Shown here one piece after another: positions 9,160-17,192 of a stretch of 64,000 nucleotides of DNA (within the stretch, counting starts at the first letter, position 1; the number at the start of each line of letters is the position of its first letter). The translations under genes and the position numbers were made by a program. This DNA is from Bacteroidetes Order II. bacterium (GTDB lineage: Bacteria > Bacteroidota > Rhodothermia > Rhodothermales > UBA2364), in assembly GCA_016788705.1 (NCBI GenBank), contig JAEUSQ010000039.1, positions 310,001-374,000 on the forward strand, read 5' to 3'. Under the pieces are notes generated by a model. The model searched no databases and was not told where the DNA came from. It was given only the letters and a program-made list of their open reading frames with translations.

Positions 9160-9837
9160 TTAGTCCGGATTAAAACGATACCCAACCCCACGAACCGATA
9201 CAATGGCCCCGGTACAGCCAACCGTTTGCAGTGCTTTACGCAGGTATCGAATATAAACTTCTACCACATTTGTATTGGGTTCAAAAGGCATTTGCCAGAC
9301 CTCGCGGTAGAGGGTTTCGCGGGGAATATTTTGGCCCGCATGGGTGATGAAAAAGTGCAACAAGTCGAATTCGCGGGGGGTAAGGTTAATAACTTCGTTT
9401 TTATAAGTACAGGTGTGTGAATATGGATCTATGGTGAAATGCCCAGCCTGCATTTTGGTATCCCCTTGTTGTGTAGAGCGCCGATAGAGGGCTTCTAAGC
9501 GGGCAATTAACTCATCAAATGCAAAAGGTTTGGGCAAATAATCATCTGCCCCTGCACGTAAGCCTGCCACACGGTTTTCGATGGCGTCTAAGGCGGTAAG
9601 CATCAAAACTGGTTGTAAAGGGCGGATTTTACGTACTTCCCGGCACACGGTTAGGCCGTCAATGTCTGGCAAACGTAGGTCTAAAATTAGTATATCGTAT
9701 TGTTTATTGGCTATTTGCTGAAGGGTTGAAGCGCCATGTGTGTGCCACTCCACATCGTGGCCTTCTTCTTTTAGGCCTTGTAGAATGAATTTGGCAATTT
9801 TAGGCTCGTCTTCGCATAGCAAAAGGTGCATTTTCAT
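9160..9837 (-). CDS. OmpR/PhoB-family response regulator
   Basis: A 225-residue two-domain regulator. The receiver domain has the acidic pair in LLCEDEPKIAK, the phosphorylated Asp in YDILILDLRLPDIDG, the conserved Thr in MLTALDA and Lys in YLPKPFAFDEL. A winged-helix DNA-binding domain follows (LTPREFDLLHFF, NVVEVYIRYLRKAL, SVRGVGYRF). It precedes and is co-directional with the histidine kinase, six bases apart, and is its likely partner. ATG at 9837 or at 9831 (third codon) are equally plausible starts, since the family usually begins MxxLLVEDE. The target genes are unknown; the convergent haem-binding gene is only a guess. Confidence 0.95.
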   Translation of the reverse strand: MKMHLLLCEDEPKIAKFILQGLKEEGHDVEWHTHGASTLQQIANKQYDILILDLRLPDIDGLTVCREVRKIRPLQPVLMLTALDAIENRVAGLRAGADDYLPKPFAFDELIARLEALYRRSTQQGDTKMQAGHFTIDPYSHTCTYKNEVINLTPREFDLLHFFITHAGQNIPRETLYREVWQMPFEPNTNVVEVYIRYLRKALQTVGCTGAIVSVRGVGYRFNPD

Positions 9838-10069
9838 GTGGTATCCATTGGGGTGCTAATGTGGCTTTTTAGCATATGGACGCCCTGTTCAAAAACATAG
9901 CGCCGCGCATTATTCGGTTTAGTCATGTAAAAATACGTTTCGGTCTGGGTATTGATGACTGCACTTTTATAAGGCAGCGTGTTTATGTTGATTGTGGTTA
10001 TAGAGACCATTGATGCAGCCACCAAACCATTAGGCCACAAAAATGTGACCTAATTGATGTCATAACCTT

Positions 10070-10975
10070 TTAGCAATCTGGCCGATTTTCGAGCGCTTTC
10101 CGGACGATGGCTTCCACCTGTTTGCGTTCGGTTTCTGGCATAGGCAAACGTGGTTCCCGAACCAAGGCATCGTTTTCTTTACCAGAAACCAAGGCTTCGG
10201 TAAACTTGATGTAATGCACAAAACGTGGGGTCACATCAAGATCTAACAGAGGACGAAACCAGCGATAAAGGGCGACCGCTTCTTGTACCCGTCCGGCCAT
10301 TGCATGTTCATAAATGGCCACGGTTTCTTTGGGAAAAGCACAAACAAGCCCGGCCACCCAACCAATGGCCCCCGCCAACAGGCTTTCGAGGGCGATATTG
10401 TCCACACCAGTAAAAATCTGGAAGCGATTGCCGCACTGGTTTAGAACGTCGGTAACGCGGCGCACGTTGTCGGAGGATTCTTTTAGGGCGACCAATTGCG
10501 GAACCTCGGCCAATTCGGCAAACATAGCAGGGGTTACATCCACTTTATATGCCACCGGATTGTTGTACACCATAATGGGAACGGATGCGGCTTTCCCTAC
10601 AGTTTTAAAGTGATGCATGGTTTCGTGGGCTTCTGCCGGATAGCGCATTGGTGGCAATACCATAAATCCATTCGCACCTAATTTTGTGCCCGCGTCCATA
10701 AACTGAATCACGGCTTTTGTGGTTGTTTCCGCCACGCCTGAAAGCACCGGAATGCGGCCATCGGCCACACGAAGCGCAATTTTAAGGGTCTCTAATTTTT
10801 CCTCGGTGGTCAGGCTGGCATTTTCGCCCAATGAGCCATTTACGATAATGCCATGTACGCCAGCAGCCATTTGTTCGGCGAAATGCTGTTCCATACGGGC
10901 TATATCTAACGAAAAATCAAGGGTAAACTTGGTGGTTACGGCAGAAAAAACGCCCTGCCACGGGGTTCCATTCAT
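10070..10975 (-). CDS. DapA-family lyase/deaminase, probably 1-pyrroline-4-hydroxy-2-carboxylate deaminase
   Basis: A TIM-barrel aldolase of 301 residues in the DHDPS/NAL superfamily. The GSLGENASLTTEEK segment, YNNP with the catalytic Tyr, and the Schiff-base Lys in LVALKESSDNVRR are visible. Members of this subfamily deaminate the cyclic imine of D-hydroxyproline to 2-oxoglutarate semialdehyde. I favour this over DapA or N-acetylneuraminate lyase because the other three enzymes of hydroxyproline catabolism are in the window (aldehyde dehydrogenase at 3490, dehydrogenase at 21473, epimerase at 22745). It lies 11 bases after the amidohydrolase gene on the same strand. The reaction assignment is by context; the superfamily is certain. 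Confidence 0.82.
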   Translation of the reverse strand: MNGTPWQGVFSAVTTKFTLDFSLDIARMEQHFAEQMAAGVHGIIVNGSLGENASLTTEEKLETLKIALRVADGRIPVLSGVAETTTKAVIQFMDAGTKLGANGFMVLPPMRYPAEAHETMHHFKTVGKAASVPIMVYNNPVAYKVDVTPAMFAELAEVPQLVALKESSDNVRRVTDVLNQCGNRFQIFTGVDNIALESLLAGAIGWVAGLVCAFPKETVAIYEHAMAGRVQEAVALYRWFRPLLDLDVTPRFVHYIKFTEALVSGKENDALVREPRLPMPETERKQVEAIVRKALENRPDC

Positions 10976-10986
10976 GAGGATATAAA

Positions 10987-12270
10987 TTAAGGTTTAGGGG
11001 TTACTGAAAGGTACACTTTACCACCTTTCATGACGAATGTAATTTTTCTAAGGGCTGAAATCTGTTGGGTAGGGTCTCCTGAAACGGCAATCAGATCGGC
11101 CCATAAGCCCGGTTTTATGCTGCCCAGTTCTTTTTCCAATCCAAATATTTCCGCGTTTCCGGAAGTTGCACTGATCAAGACATCCAAGGACGACATTCCA
11201 TACTCGACCATCAATTCCATTTCTTTGACATTCTCACCGTGCGAAAACACGCCTACGTCGCTTCCCATACAGATAGGGACTTTTTGGCGGAGGGCACTTT
11301 TAAAACTTTCCTTTTTGGCTTTTACACGAGGCGGATCCGGTTCTTGGCCTTTTTTCCAACCGGAATACTGAGCAAGGGCCTCTACAGCCGCCAAGGTGGG
11401 GCACAGTGCAACATGGTTATCGGCCATGTATCGGAAAACATTTTCGGTTCCAGCATCCCCATGTTCAATGGTTTGTACCCCCGCTTCGATGGCCCGCCGC
11501 ATTCCTTCCTCGGTAGCCGCGTGAGCGGACACCCTTCTTCCCGCACCCGAAGCCGTTGTAACAATATAACGCCACTCTTCCGAAGTAAACGTCGGTTTTG
11601 CTTCTCCACGCAGCCCCCATCGGTAGTCGGCATAAATTTTGATCCATTCCGCGCCCCTGCCTATCTGGTCCCGAACAACTTGTATCAACCGCTGGCCATC
11701 GGCCTCTTCCGCCCCTTGTGGCACGTCATAGGCAAACCCCGTCCGTTTTGGGGCATAGGAACCTGTTGCAATAATGGCTTTTGAAGCAATGATAAGTCTG
11801 GGACCCGCGATAATTCCTTTTTCAAGGGCTTGTTTAAGCCCCCAATCCGCATATCCAGCCCCCTCCGTCCCCAAGTCTCTTAGCGTGGTAAATCCGGCCA
11901 ATAAACTCGCTTTCAAGTGGTTGGTTGCCCGAGCTACCCGCTCCGCTTCGGTCTCGTTCAGCACTTGTTCATTCCACGTGGTTTCGTTATAGGGATGGAG
12001 CAATACGTGGCTGTGACCCTCAATTAATCCGGGCAACAAGGTTTGGTTAGGTAAAGAAATTTGCTGTGTCTCTTTATCAATTTCAAGCTCCGCAATGGGG
12101 CCAACTCCCACAATACGATCTTCTTTTATCAAGACTCCCCAGCCCTTACGAATCATGCTATGACCATCAAACAACTGGTCTGGAAATAACAAGATGGACT
12201 GTGCCTGTGCAGGAAGCACGAGGGCTAACATAAAAATGAAGCATACAAAAATTCGGTTTACCATGCGCAT
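10987..12270 (-). CDS. Secreted metal-dependent amidohydrolase (imidazolonepropionase/prolidase-like)
   Basis: A 427-residue protein. The N-terminal signal peptide (FVCFIFMLALVLPAQAQ) has a probable cleavage after AQA. Amidohydrolase landmarks are LLPGLIEGHSHVLLHP with the first metal ligands, the carbamylated-Lys candidate in EWIKIYAD, VSAHAATEEGM, TIEHGD, and MGSDVGVFSHGEN with the catalytic Asp. It ends with IKPGLWADLIAVSGDP. Related enzymes of this branch cleave Xaa-Pro or acyl dipeptides, which would suit a hydroxyproline-using cell, but the substrate is not shown by sequence. The second ATG two codons downstream (12264) is an equally good start. It is followed at 11 bases by the DapA-family gene, probably one transcript. 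Confidence 0.88.
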   Translation of the reverse strand: MRMVNRIFVCFIFMLALVLPAQAQSILLFPDQLFDGHSMIRKGWGVLIKEDRIVGVGPIAELEIDKETQQISLPNQTLLPGLIEGHSHVLLHPYNETTWNEQVLNETEAERVARATNHLKASLLAGFTTLRDLGTEGAGYADWGLKQALEKGIIAGPRLIIASKAIIATGSYAPKRTGFAYDVPQGAEEADGQRLIQVVRDQIGRGAEWIKIYADYRWGLRGEAKPTFTSEEWRYIVTTASGAGRRVSAHAATEEGMRRAIEAGVQTIEHGDAGTENVFRYMADNHVALCPTLAAVEALAQYSGWKKGQEPDPPRVKAKKESFKSALRQKVPICMGSDVGVFSHGENVKEMELMVEYGMSSLDVLISATSGNAEIFGLEKELGSIKPGLWADLIAVSGDPTQQISALRKITFVMKGGKVYLSVTPKP

Positions 12271-13114
12271 TCGGTCCAGTCAAATGGGTTGGAGTGAGCC
12301 AGCAAAATACAACAGACAACCGCATAAAGCCAATGAAGGGTGTTTTCTCTATGGATTACCTAATCATTTTAAAAAAGCAAGCGTTTTTTTACGATAACCG
12401 CTTAAGAAATGAAGATGGTTCTCGTTTATCGCCTACCCTCTTTTCACAAGACACGACAAAAAATCAAGATAAACCATGCCTGAATAAACGTTTCATATCC
12501 ACCAGTGCGGTTCTTTTGGGATAGATAAACAAACAAGCTCTTGGTCATGACTTTTTTTGAAGGAAGAAAAATACTATTGTATTCTTCATTTAAAATCACA
12601 AAAAATCTAAGTACATGACAAAAAATATATACCTACTATTTTTACAGACTATATGAAAATATTTATCTAAAAGACCGCCTACATCCGGAAGCATACAAAA
12701 AAACCGGCACATCGTCCGGCTTTCTTGTATTCCCTTTTCCCATTATTCCTCAAACTTCTTTTTCCGGGTAGCCCAACCCGTTGGTGGTGGGTGGGTGGTG
12801 ACTTAGTGGTCGTGTGGTTTGGTATTGGGGGCTGATTCCTGCGGGAAGTTCGTAGTATCTTGTCCCATCGGAATCAACTTTCGGTGAGAAGTTCCAAAAA
12901 CCAGCCCACTCCCGCTCGTTTACTTCGATGAACCCCGTCCAACTTTCGATAAATTATCCATTAACTACGATTAACTATAAAATAACTACCGGCTCCAAGG
13001 CTATCACTATGCCACAAGACCAATGACGTAGGGCTATTCGGATGTAAAGGGGATTTCTCTACAGCCCAGAAACGGACGGCATACAAAAAACGACTCGGTG
13101 GACAAATACCGGAA
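12271..13114. other. Non-coding stretch upstream of the repeats; no gene recognised
   Basis: Nothing protein-like is recognised on either strand. Part (about 12540-12690) is AT-rich. A weak CCGG-armed hairpin at 12704-12719 is flanked by an A-run, which would act as a T-run on the minus strand. Around 12780-12830 there is a G/T-rich low-complexity stretch on plus. The left end should carry the promoter of the amidohydrolase. Confidence 0.45.
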
Positions 13115-13739
13115 GGCGTTGCGCGGAGGGGAGTTCCCCGCTTGAAAAGGGGCGTAGCCCTGACCTCTTCGTAGGAAACAAGGAATCAAGAAACGAAAAA
13201 GGGGCGTAGCCCTGCAATCTTCGTAAGAAACAAGGAACCATGACACGAAAAAGGGGCGTAGCCCTGACCTCTTATATCCAATCACCACCCTTTGAAAAGA
13301 CCCACACGCAACCGGACAAAAACCTTCGGCGCGACGAAACTTCCCGACGTTGCGCGGGGGATGTACCTTCTGTTGAGACGCAACCTAAAAAAGGAGCGTA
13401 GCCCTGACCTCTTCGTAGGAAACAAGGAATCAAGAAACGAAAAAGGGGCGTAGCCCTGACCTCTTATATCCAATCACCACCCTTTGAAAAGAACCGCACG
13501 CAACCAGACAAAAACCTTCGGCGTGGCGAAGCATCACGAAGGCGTTGCGCGGAGGGGAGTTCCCCGCTTGAAAAGGGGCGTAGCCATTTTTTGTAGGAAC
13601 CACGAAACCAAACCACGTAGAACGGAAATCTTATATCCAATCACCACCCTTTGAAAAGACCCACACGCAACCGGACAAAAACCTTCGGCGTGGCGAAGCA
13701 TCACGAAGGCGTTGCGCGGAGGGGAGTAGTTCCCCGCAC
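13115..13739. repeat. Tandem and nested direct repeats left of the CRISPR array
   Basis: At least three repeated elements are interleaved. Element a starts CTTATATCCAATCACCACCC at 13271, 13463 and 13630 and continues through CCTTCGGCG. Element b reads GGCGTTGCGCGGAGGGGAGT and occurs at 13115, 13541 and 13708, with a weaker copy near 13350. Element c is the phrase GGGGCGTAGCC with flanking AAAA, seen near 13149, 13200, 13252, 13394 (variant), 13444 and 13575. In two places c is followed by a shared CTCTTCGTAGGAAACAAGGA tail. Together they form larger units spaced 192 and 167 bases apart. Open frames on the minus strand simply translate the repeats (GLRPF-type peptides) and are not taken as genes. 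Function unknown. Confidence 0.9.
13708..13739. repeat. Hybrid of repeat element b and the CRISPR repeat end (degenerate terminal repeat)
   Basis: This copy of element b differs from the copies at 13115 and 13541, which read GGGGAGTTCCCCGCTTG. Here it reads GGGGAGTAGTTCCCCGCAC, and the last 16 bases (13724-13739) equal the 3' end of the CRISPR repeat. It is followed by 40 bases and then the first full repeat, so it is placed where a degenerate terminal repeat would lie. Confidence 0.75.
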
Positions 13740-13779
13740 GCAAAACTAAGGTTTGAAGCCTTGAATAAAGAGGCCATAA

Positions 13780-14820
13780 GTTTTGATCTCTTCACTCAGA
13801 GTAGTTCCCCGCACGCTTTATGAGACATCTTCTTTGGTCTGGAGACTCTAGTTTTGATCTCTTCACTCAGAGTAGTTCCCCGCACCTTTTAACGCCAAAA
13901 TCCAGAAATACAGCGACGGAAGTTTTGATCTCTTCACTCAGAGTAGTTCCCCGCACAAGTCGCTGGAAAAGAACTTTGCCGCGAGGTAGGAATGTTTTGA
14001 TCTCTTCACTCAGAGTTGTTCCCCGCACCTGCAGAAAATGTTTATGAAACTTTTGTTGAAAGAGAGTTTTGATCTCTTCACTCAGAGTTGTTCCCCGCAC
14101 GCAACAGGTCTTACAACTACCTGGTACGCATTTGGAGTATTGTTTTGATCTCTTCACTCAGAGTTGTTCCCCGCACGAATGCATGAACTTTACTGTAAAC
14201 TATAAAACATATGTTTTGATCTCTTCACTCAGAGTAGTTCCCCGCACACCTTGGAAGTTTCTGGATGGGGAGGAATAAACGGACAGTTTTGATCTCTTCA
14301 CTCAGAGTAGTTCCCCGCACTCTGTGTGAAAACCCTTTCGCCGAGATTCATACTAAGTTTTGATCTCTTCACTCAGAGTAGTTCCCCGCACCGGGTATAC
14401 GTACAGTCGACGTTGCGACTGCATAAGGATGTTTTGATCTCTTCACTCAGAGTAGTTCCCCGCACAAGTTTCAAAAAAAATGTCATAGTCTCTCGACGAT
14501 TTAGGTTTTGATCTCTTCACTCAGAGTAGTTCCCCGCACCAGTTGAGCGACGGTTCCGAGCTGCCAGTGACAGAGATGTTTTGATCTCTTCACTCAGAGT
14601 AGTTCCCCGCACTTTGATCGCCAATCCTAAAGTTTTCATCCTAAGTTTTGATCTCTTCACTCAGAGTAGTTCCCCGCACGTTTTGACTGGGTGCGATTCT
14701 AGCACACCTCAAGGTTTTGATCTCTTCACTCAGAGTAGTTCCCCGCACGCGTAAAAGCTTTCATGAAAGCCCTAATAACACAACCGTTTTGATCTCTTCA
14801 CTCAGAGTAGTTCCCCGCAC
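13780..14820 (-). CRISPR. CRISPR array, 15 repeats of 35 bp and 14 spacers; no cas genes in window
   Basis: Repeats begin GTTTTGATC and end GTTCCCCGCAC on the plus strand. Starts are 13780, 13851, 13922, 13994, 14066, 14142, 14213, 14286, 14357, 14431, 14505, 14578, 14645, 14714 and 14786. Spacers are 36, 36, 37, 37, 41, 36, 38, 36, 39, 39, 38, 32, 34 and 37 bases and are all different. Repeats 4-6 share one change (GAGTTGTT for GAGTAGTT); the others are identical. I place transcription on the minus strand. There the repeat ends ...ATCAAAAC, the usual kind of 3' end, the degenerate copy lies at the left, and the AT-rich leader-like sequence lies at the right. Uneven spacer length argues against type I-E or II and is compatible with type III or some type I systems. 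No cas gene is seen in the 64 kb. Confidence 0.97.
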
Positions 14821-15105
14821 AGTAGGCAAAAAATCCCATTAAAAAACAAGCACTTACGGGGAAGAATGGACGAATCAACAAAAAAAGTACGGGGAACCGT
14901 CCGGAAAGTACAAAAAAAGCCCCCAAAGATGCAAGAAACGGCTTTAAAAAACAAGTACTTAATTGGTACGGACGAATGTAAAATGGCCTAAGTACTTATT
15001 TTTTAAAGACAATCCTTTATTTTCAGAAATGACATTTTCGATTCGTCCATTCGCACCAAATCTATGCACCACACCAATGCATTCCAACACCCAACATTTT
15101 TGCAA
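14821..15105 (-). promoter_or_regulatory. Putative CRISPR leader with repeated and inverted 18-base elements
   Basis: AT-rich, gene-free stretch abutting the undamaged right end of the array. The element TTAAAAAACAAGTACTTA occurs at 14944-14961, with one change at 14839-14856, and inverted with one change at 14989-15006. A separate 13-base exact inverted pair (GAATGGACGAATC) lies at 14864-14876 and 15040-15052. Leaders carry the promoter and integrase signals for arrays; that role here is inferred from position and base content only. Confidence 0.5.
14942..15008. repeat. Inverted repeat, 20-base arms with one mismatch
   Basis: Arm 14942-14961 (CTTTAAAAAACAAGTACTTA) pairs with 14989-15008 across a 27-base loop. 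It could form a hairpin or be a palindromic binding site. It lacks the GC-rich stem of a terminator. Confidence 0.8.
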
Positions 15106-15106
15106 C

Positions 15107-15139
15107 AAAAAAGCGGCCCCATCTGGAGCCGCCGTAAAA
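15107..15139 (-). terminator. Rho-independent terminator of glmS
   Basis: Read on minus: GCGGCTCC, loop AGAT, GGGGCCGC (8-bp stem with one G-T pair), then a run of T's. It lies just downstream of the glmS stop. Confidence 0.88.
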
Positions 15140-15156
15140 AAATCGGTACACGATCA

Positions 15157-16989
15157 TCATTCCACCGTCACACTTTTGGCCAGATTCCTTGGTTGATCCA
15201 CATTACACCCGCGTAGCACCGCCACATGATAGCTCAGGAGTTGGAGCGGGATCACGGTCAGGAGCGGCATCAGAAAGTCCACGGTATGGGGTACATGAAA
15301 GACCTTTTCGCAGAGGCGGTCTAAGTCTTGATTGCCTTCATCGGTAATGGCCACGATCGAGCCTTTACGTGCGCGGATTTCCTCCACATTCGAGACCACT
15401 TTGTCATAAATGGCATCTCGGTTGGCAATCATAACCACAGGCATAAACTCATCAATGAGCGCAATCGGGCCATGCTTCATTTCGGCAGCGGGATACCCTT
15501 CTGCATGGATATAGCTGATTTCTTTGAGTTTAAGTGCGCCTTCCAAAGCAACGGGAAAGTGGTATCCACGGCCCATGTAAAGAAAATTGGAGGCATAGCG
15601 ATACATGGGTGCCAGTGCCCGAATGTCCTCATTGAGTTTCAGCACCTCGGTCACTTTTTCGGGGATTTCCGCCAATTCTTGTAGATAAGTGGTCATTTCG
15701 GCATCGGTGATGGTGCGGCCCTGTCCCATCCGGAGGGCAATCATCGTCAGTACCGTCACCTGCGCGGTAAATGCTTTGGTAGAGGCAACGCCAATTTCCG
15801 GCCCGGCATGAAGGTACACCCCGGCATCGGTTTCGCGGGCAATGGTAGAACCCACGGCATTACAAATCCCCAATGTAAGCGCTCCTCGGCTTTTGGCTTC
15901 ACGAACCGCAGCCAAGGTATCGGCGGTTTCACCACTTTGCGAAATCACCATCACCACATCGTCTTTAGAAAGAATCGGGTTGCGGTACCGAAACTCACTG
16001 GCATATTCTACCTCCACCGGAATACCCGCCAGCGACTCTAGGAGATATTCTCCCACCAAACCGGCGTGCCAAGAGGTGCCACATGCCGCAATGACAATGC
16101 GTTTAGCGGCCAAAAGGCGATCCATCACATCCACCAATCCACCTAATTGGATCATGTTCTCTTCCAAACGAATCCGCCCCCGCAAGCAATTCCGGATAGA
16201 TTCGGGTTGTTCCATGATCTCTTTCAGCATAAAATGGTCGTATCCGCTTTTCTCGATGGCTTCCAGTTCCATTTCCAGTTCATGCACCTCCGGTTTGAGT
16301 AATTGGTTGTCTAAAGTTTTGATTTCAAACCCACTTCTGCGTACCGTAAGCACATCTCCATCGTTCAGATAAACGACCTGCTTGGTATATTCGACCAATG
16401 GCGAGGCATCTGAAGCCAAAAAATACTCTCCCTCTCCAATCCCTAAAATCAACGGGCTACCATTTCGGGCGGCGATCAAGAGGTCTGGGTCTTCATGAGA
16501 GATCAGCACAATCCCATAGGTTCCTTCCACCTGCGTTAGGGCTTGCATCAGCGCGGTATCTAAGGAAAGATGCGTGGTATTTTTGACATCTTCAATCAAC
16601 TTCACCAATACTTCGGTATCGGTCTGGCTCGTAAATTGATAGCCTTTCCGGATCAATTTTTCGCGTAGTGCCGCATAATTTTCGATAATTCCATTATGCA
16701 CCATTGCAAATTGCAGATTTCCCGCCATGTGTGGGTGTGCGTTCACGTCATCGGGTGCGCCGTGCGTGGCCCATCGGGTATGACCAATACCTAATTGACC
16801 AGTCACCGGATTTTCTGCAATCAGTTTGGCCAATTCTTTGACCTTGCCTTTTTTCTTGCGCACATGAAGCGCGCCATTCACCACTGCAATCCCGGCCGAG
16901 TCGTAGCCGCGGTATTCTAGGCGTTGAAGGCCGTTTAACAAAATAGGGGTTGCCTCACGAGGGCCGATATAACCTACGATTCCACACAT
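15157..16989 (-). CDS. glmS: Glutamine--fructose-6-phosphate aminotransferase (isomerizing)
   Basis: Makes glucosamine 6-phosphate from fructose 6-phosphate and glutamine, the first step to UDP-GlcNAc for peptidoglycan and lipid A. The 610-residue length is standard. It begins MCGIVGYIG with the N-terminal nucleophile Cys2 of the glutaminase domain. RLEYRGYDSAG, GHTRWATHG and HNGIIENY follow. Two SIS sugar-isomerase domains come next (ACGTSWHAG, SQSGETADTLAA, GRGYHFPVALEGALKLKEISY, EMKHGPIAL), and the C-terminus reads NVDQPRNLAKSVTVE. It has its own terminator and an intergenic gap on both sides, so it is probably monocistronic. No riboswitch or ribozyme-like leader is apparent in the ~200 bases upstream. 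Confidence 0.98.
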   Translation of the reverse strand: MCGIVGYIGPREATPILLNGLQRLEYRGYDSAGIAVVNGALHVRKKKGKVKELAKLIAENPVTGQLGIGHTRWATHGAPDDVNAHPHMAGNLQFAMVHNGIIENYAALREKLIRKGYQFTSQTDTEVLVKLIEDVKNTTHLSLDTALMQALTQVEGTYGIVLISHEDPDLLIAARNGSPLILGIGEGEYFLASDASPLVEYTKQVVYLNDGDVLTVRRSGFEIKTLDNQLLKPEVHELEMELEAIEKSGYDHFMLKEIMEQPESIRNCLRGRIRLEENMIQLGGLVDVMDRLLAAKRIVIAACGTSWHAGLVGEYLLESLAGIPVEVEYASEFRYRNPILSKDDVVMVISQSGETADTLAAVREAKSRGALTLGICNAVGSTIARETDAGVYLHAGPEIGVASTKAFTAQVTVLTMIALRMGQGRTITDAEMTTYLQELAEIPEKVTEVLKLNEDIRALAPMYRYASNFLYMGRGYHFPVALEGALKLKEISYIHAEGYPAAEMKHGPIALIDEFMPVVMIANRDAIYDKVVSNVEEIRARKGSIVAITDEGNQDLDRLCEKVFHVPHTVDFLMPLLTVIPLQLLSYHVAVLRGCNVDQPRNLAKSVTVE

Positions 16990-17152
16990 ATACGTATAAC
17001 AATTTAGGATTTACAAGAATTTAAAACAGTTTGTAAAGGATAAAGGGAATGGAGGTGTGTGCAGCGTGGCACAAAGGAAAATTGCTTCAGAAACGGTTTT
17101 GGATAAGCAGAAAGATACAAGACTTCAACGTCAAAAGCAAATAATAAAGCCA

Positions 17153-17179
17153 GCGCCCTTTCCTCCTTAGAAAAAGCGC
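17153..17179 (-). terminator. Probable terminator downstream of DAHP synthase
   Basis: On minus, GCGCTTTTTC pairs with GAAAGGGCGC (10 bp including two G-T pairs) around TAAGGAG, followed by TGGCTTTATTATTT. It lies 14 bases after the DAHP synthase stop. Confidence 0.6.
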
Positions 17180-17192
17180 CGGGAGATCTTTT

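Noticed and set aside
9834-10040. 68-codon minus-strand frame ending in ATGA overlap with the response regulator
   Set aside because: The overlap is suggestive, but the peptide has no recognisable feature and lies where the regulator's promoter should be.
10070-10975. DapA of lysine synthesis
   Set aside because: There are no lysine-pathway neighbours, and the pathway context points to hydroxyproline breakdown. Not fully excluded.
12698-12725. CCGG-armed hairpin with an A-run as a terminator
   Set aside because: Only four paired bases, and no gene on the minus strand upstream of it.
12923-12936. 14 bases (CTTCGATGAACCCC) shared with 34514-34527
   Set aside because: Too short, with no wider similarity; taken as chance or a very weak dispersed element.
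13034-13743. Minus-strand open frames with repeated GLRPF/PFSFLDSLF peptides
   Set aside because: They are just the translated direct repeats, in more than one frame, with no start signal or protein-like composition.
13820-14511. Open frames across the CRISPR array (FDLFTQSSSPH and ISSLRVVPRT peptides)
   Set aside because: These peptides are translations of the CRISPR repeat in different frames.
14942-15008. Inverted repeat as a terminator
   Set aside because: The stem is AT-rich, and the glmS terminator at 15107 is clear and closer to the gene.
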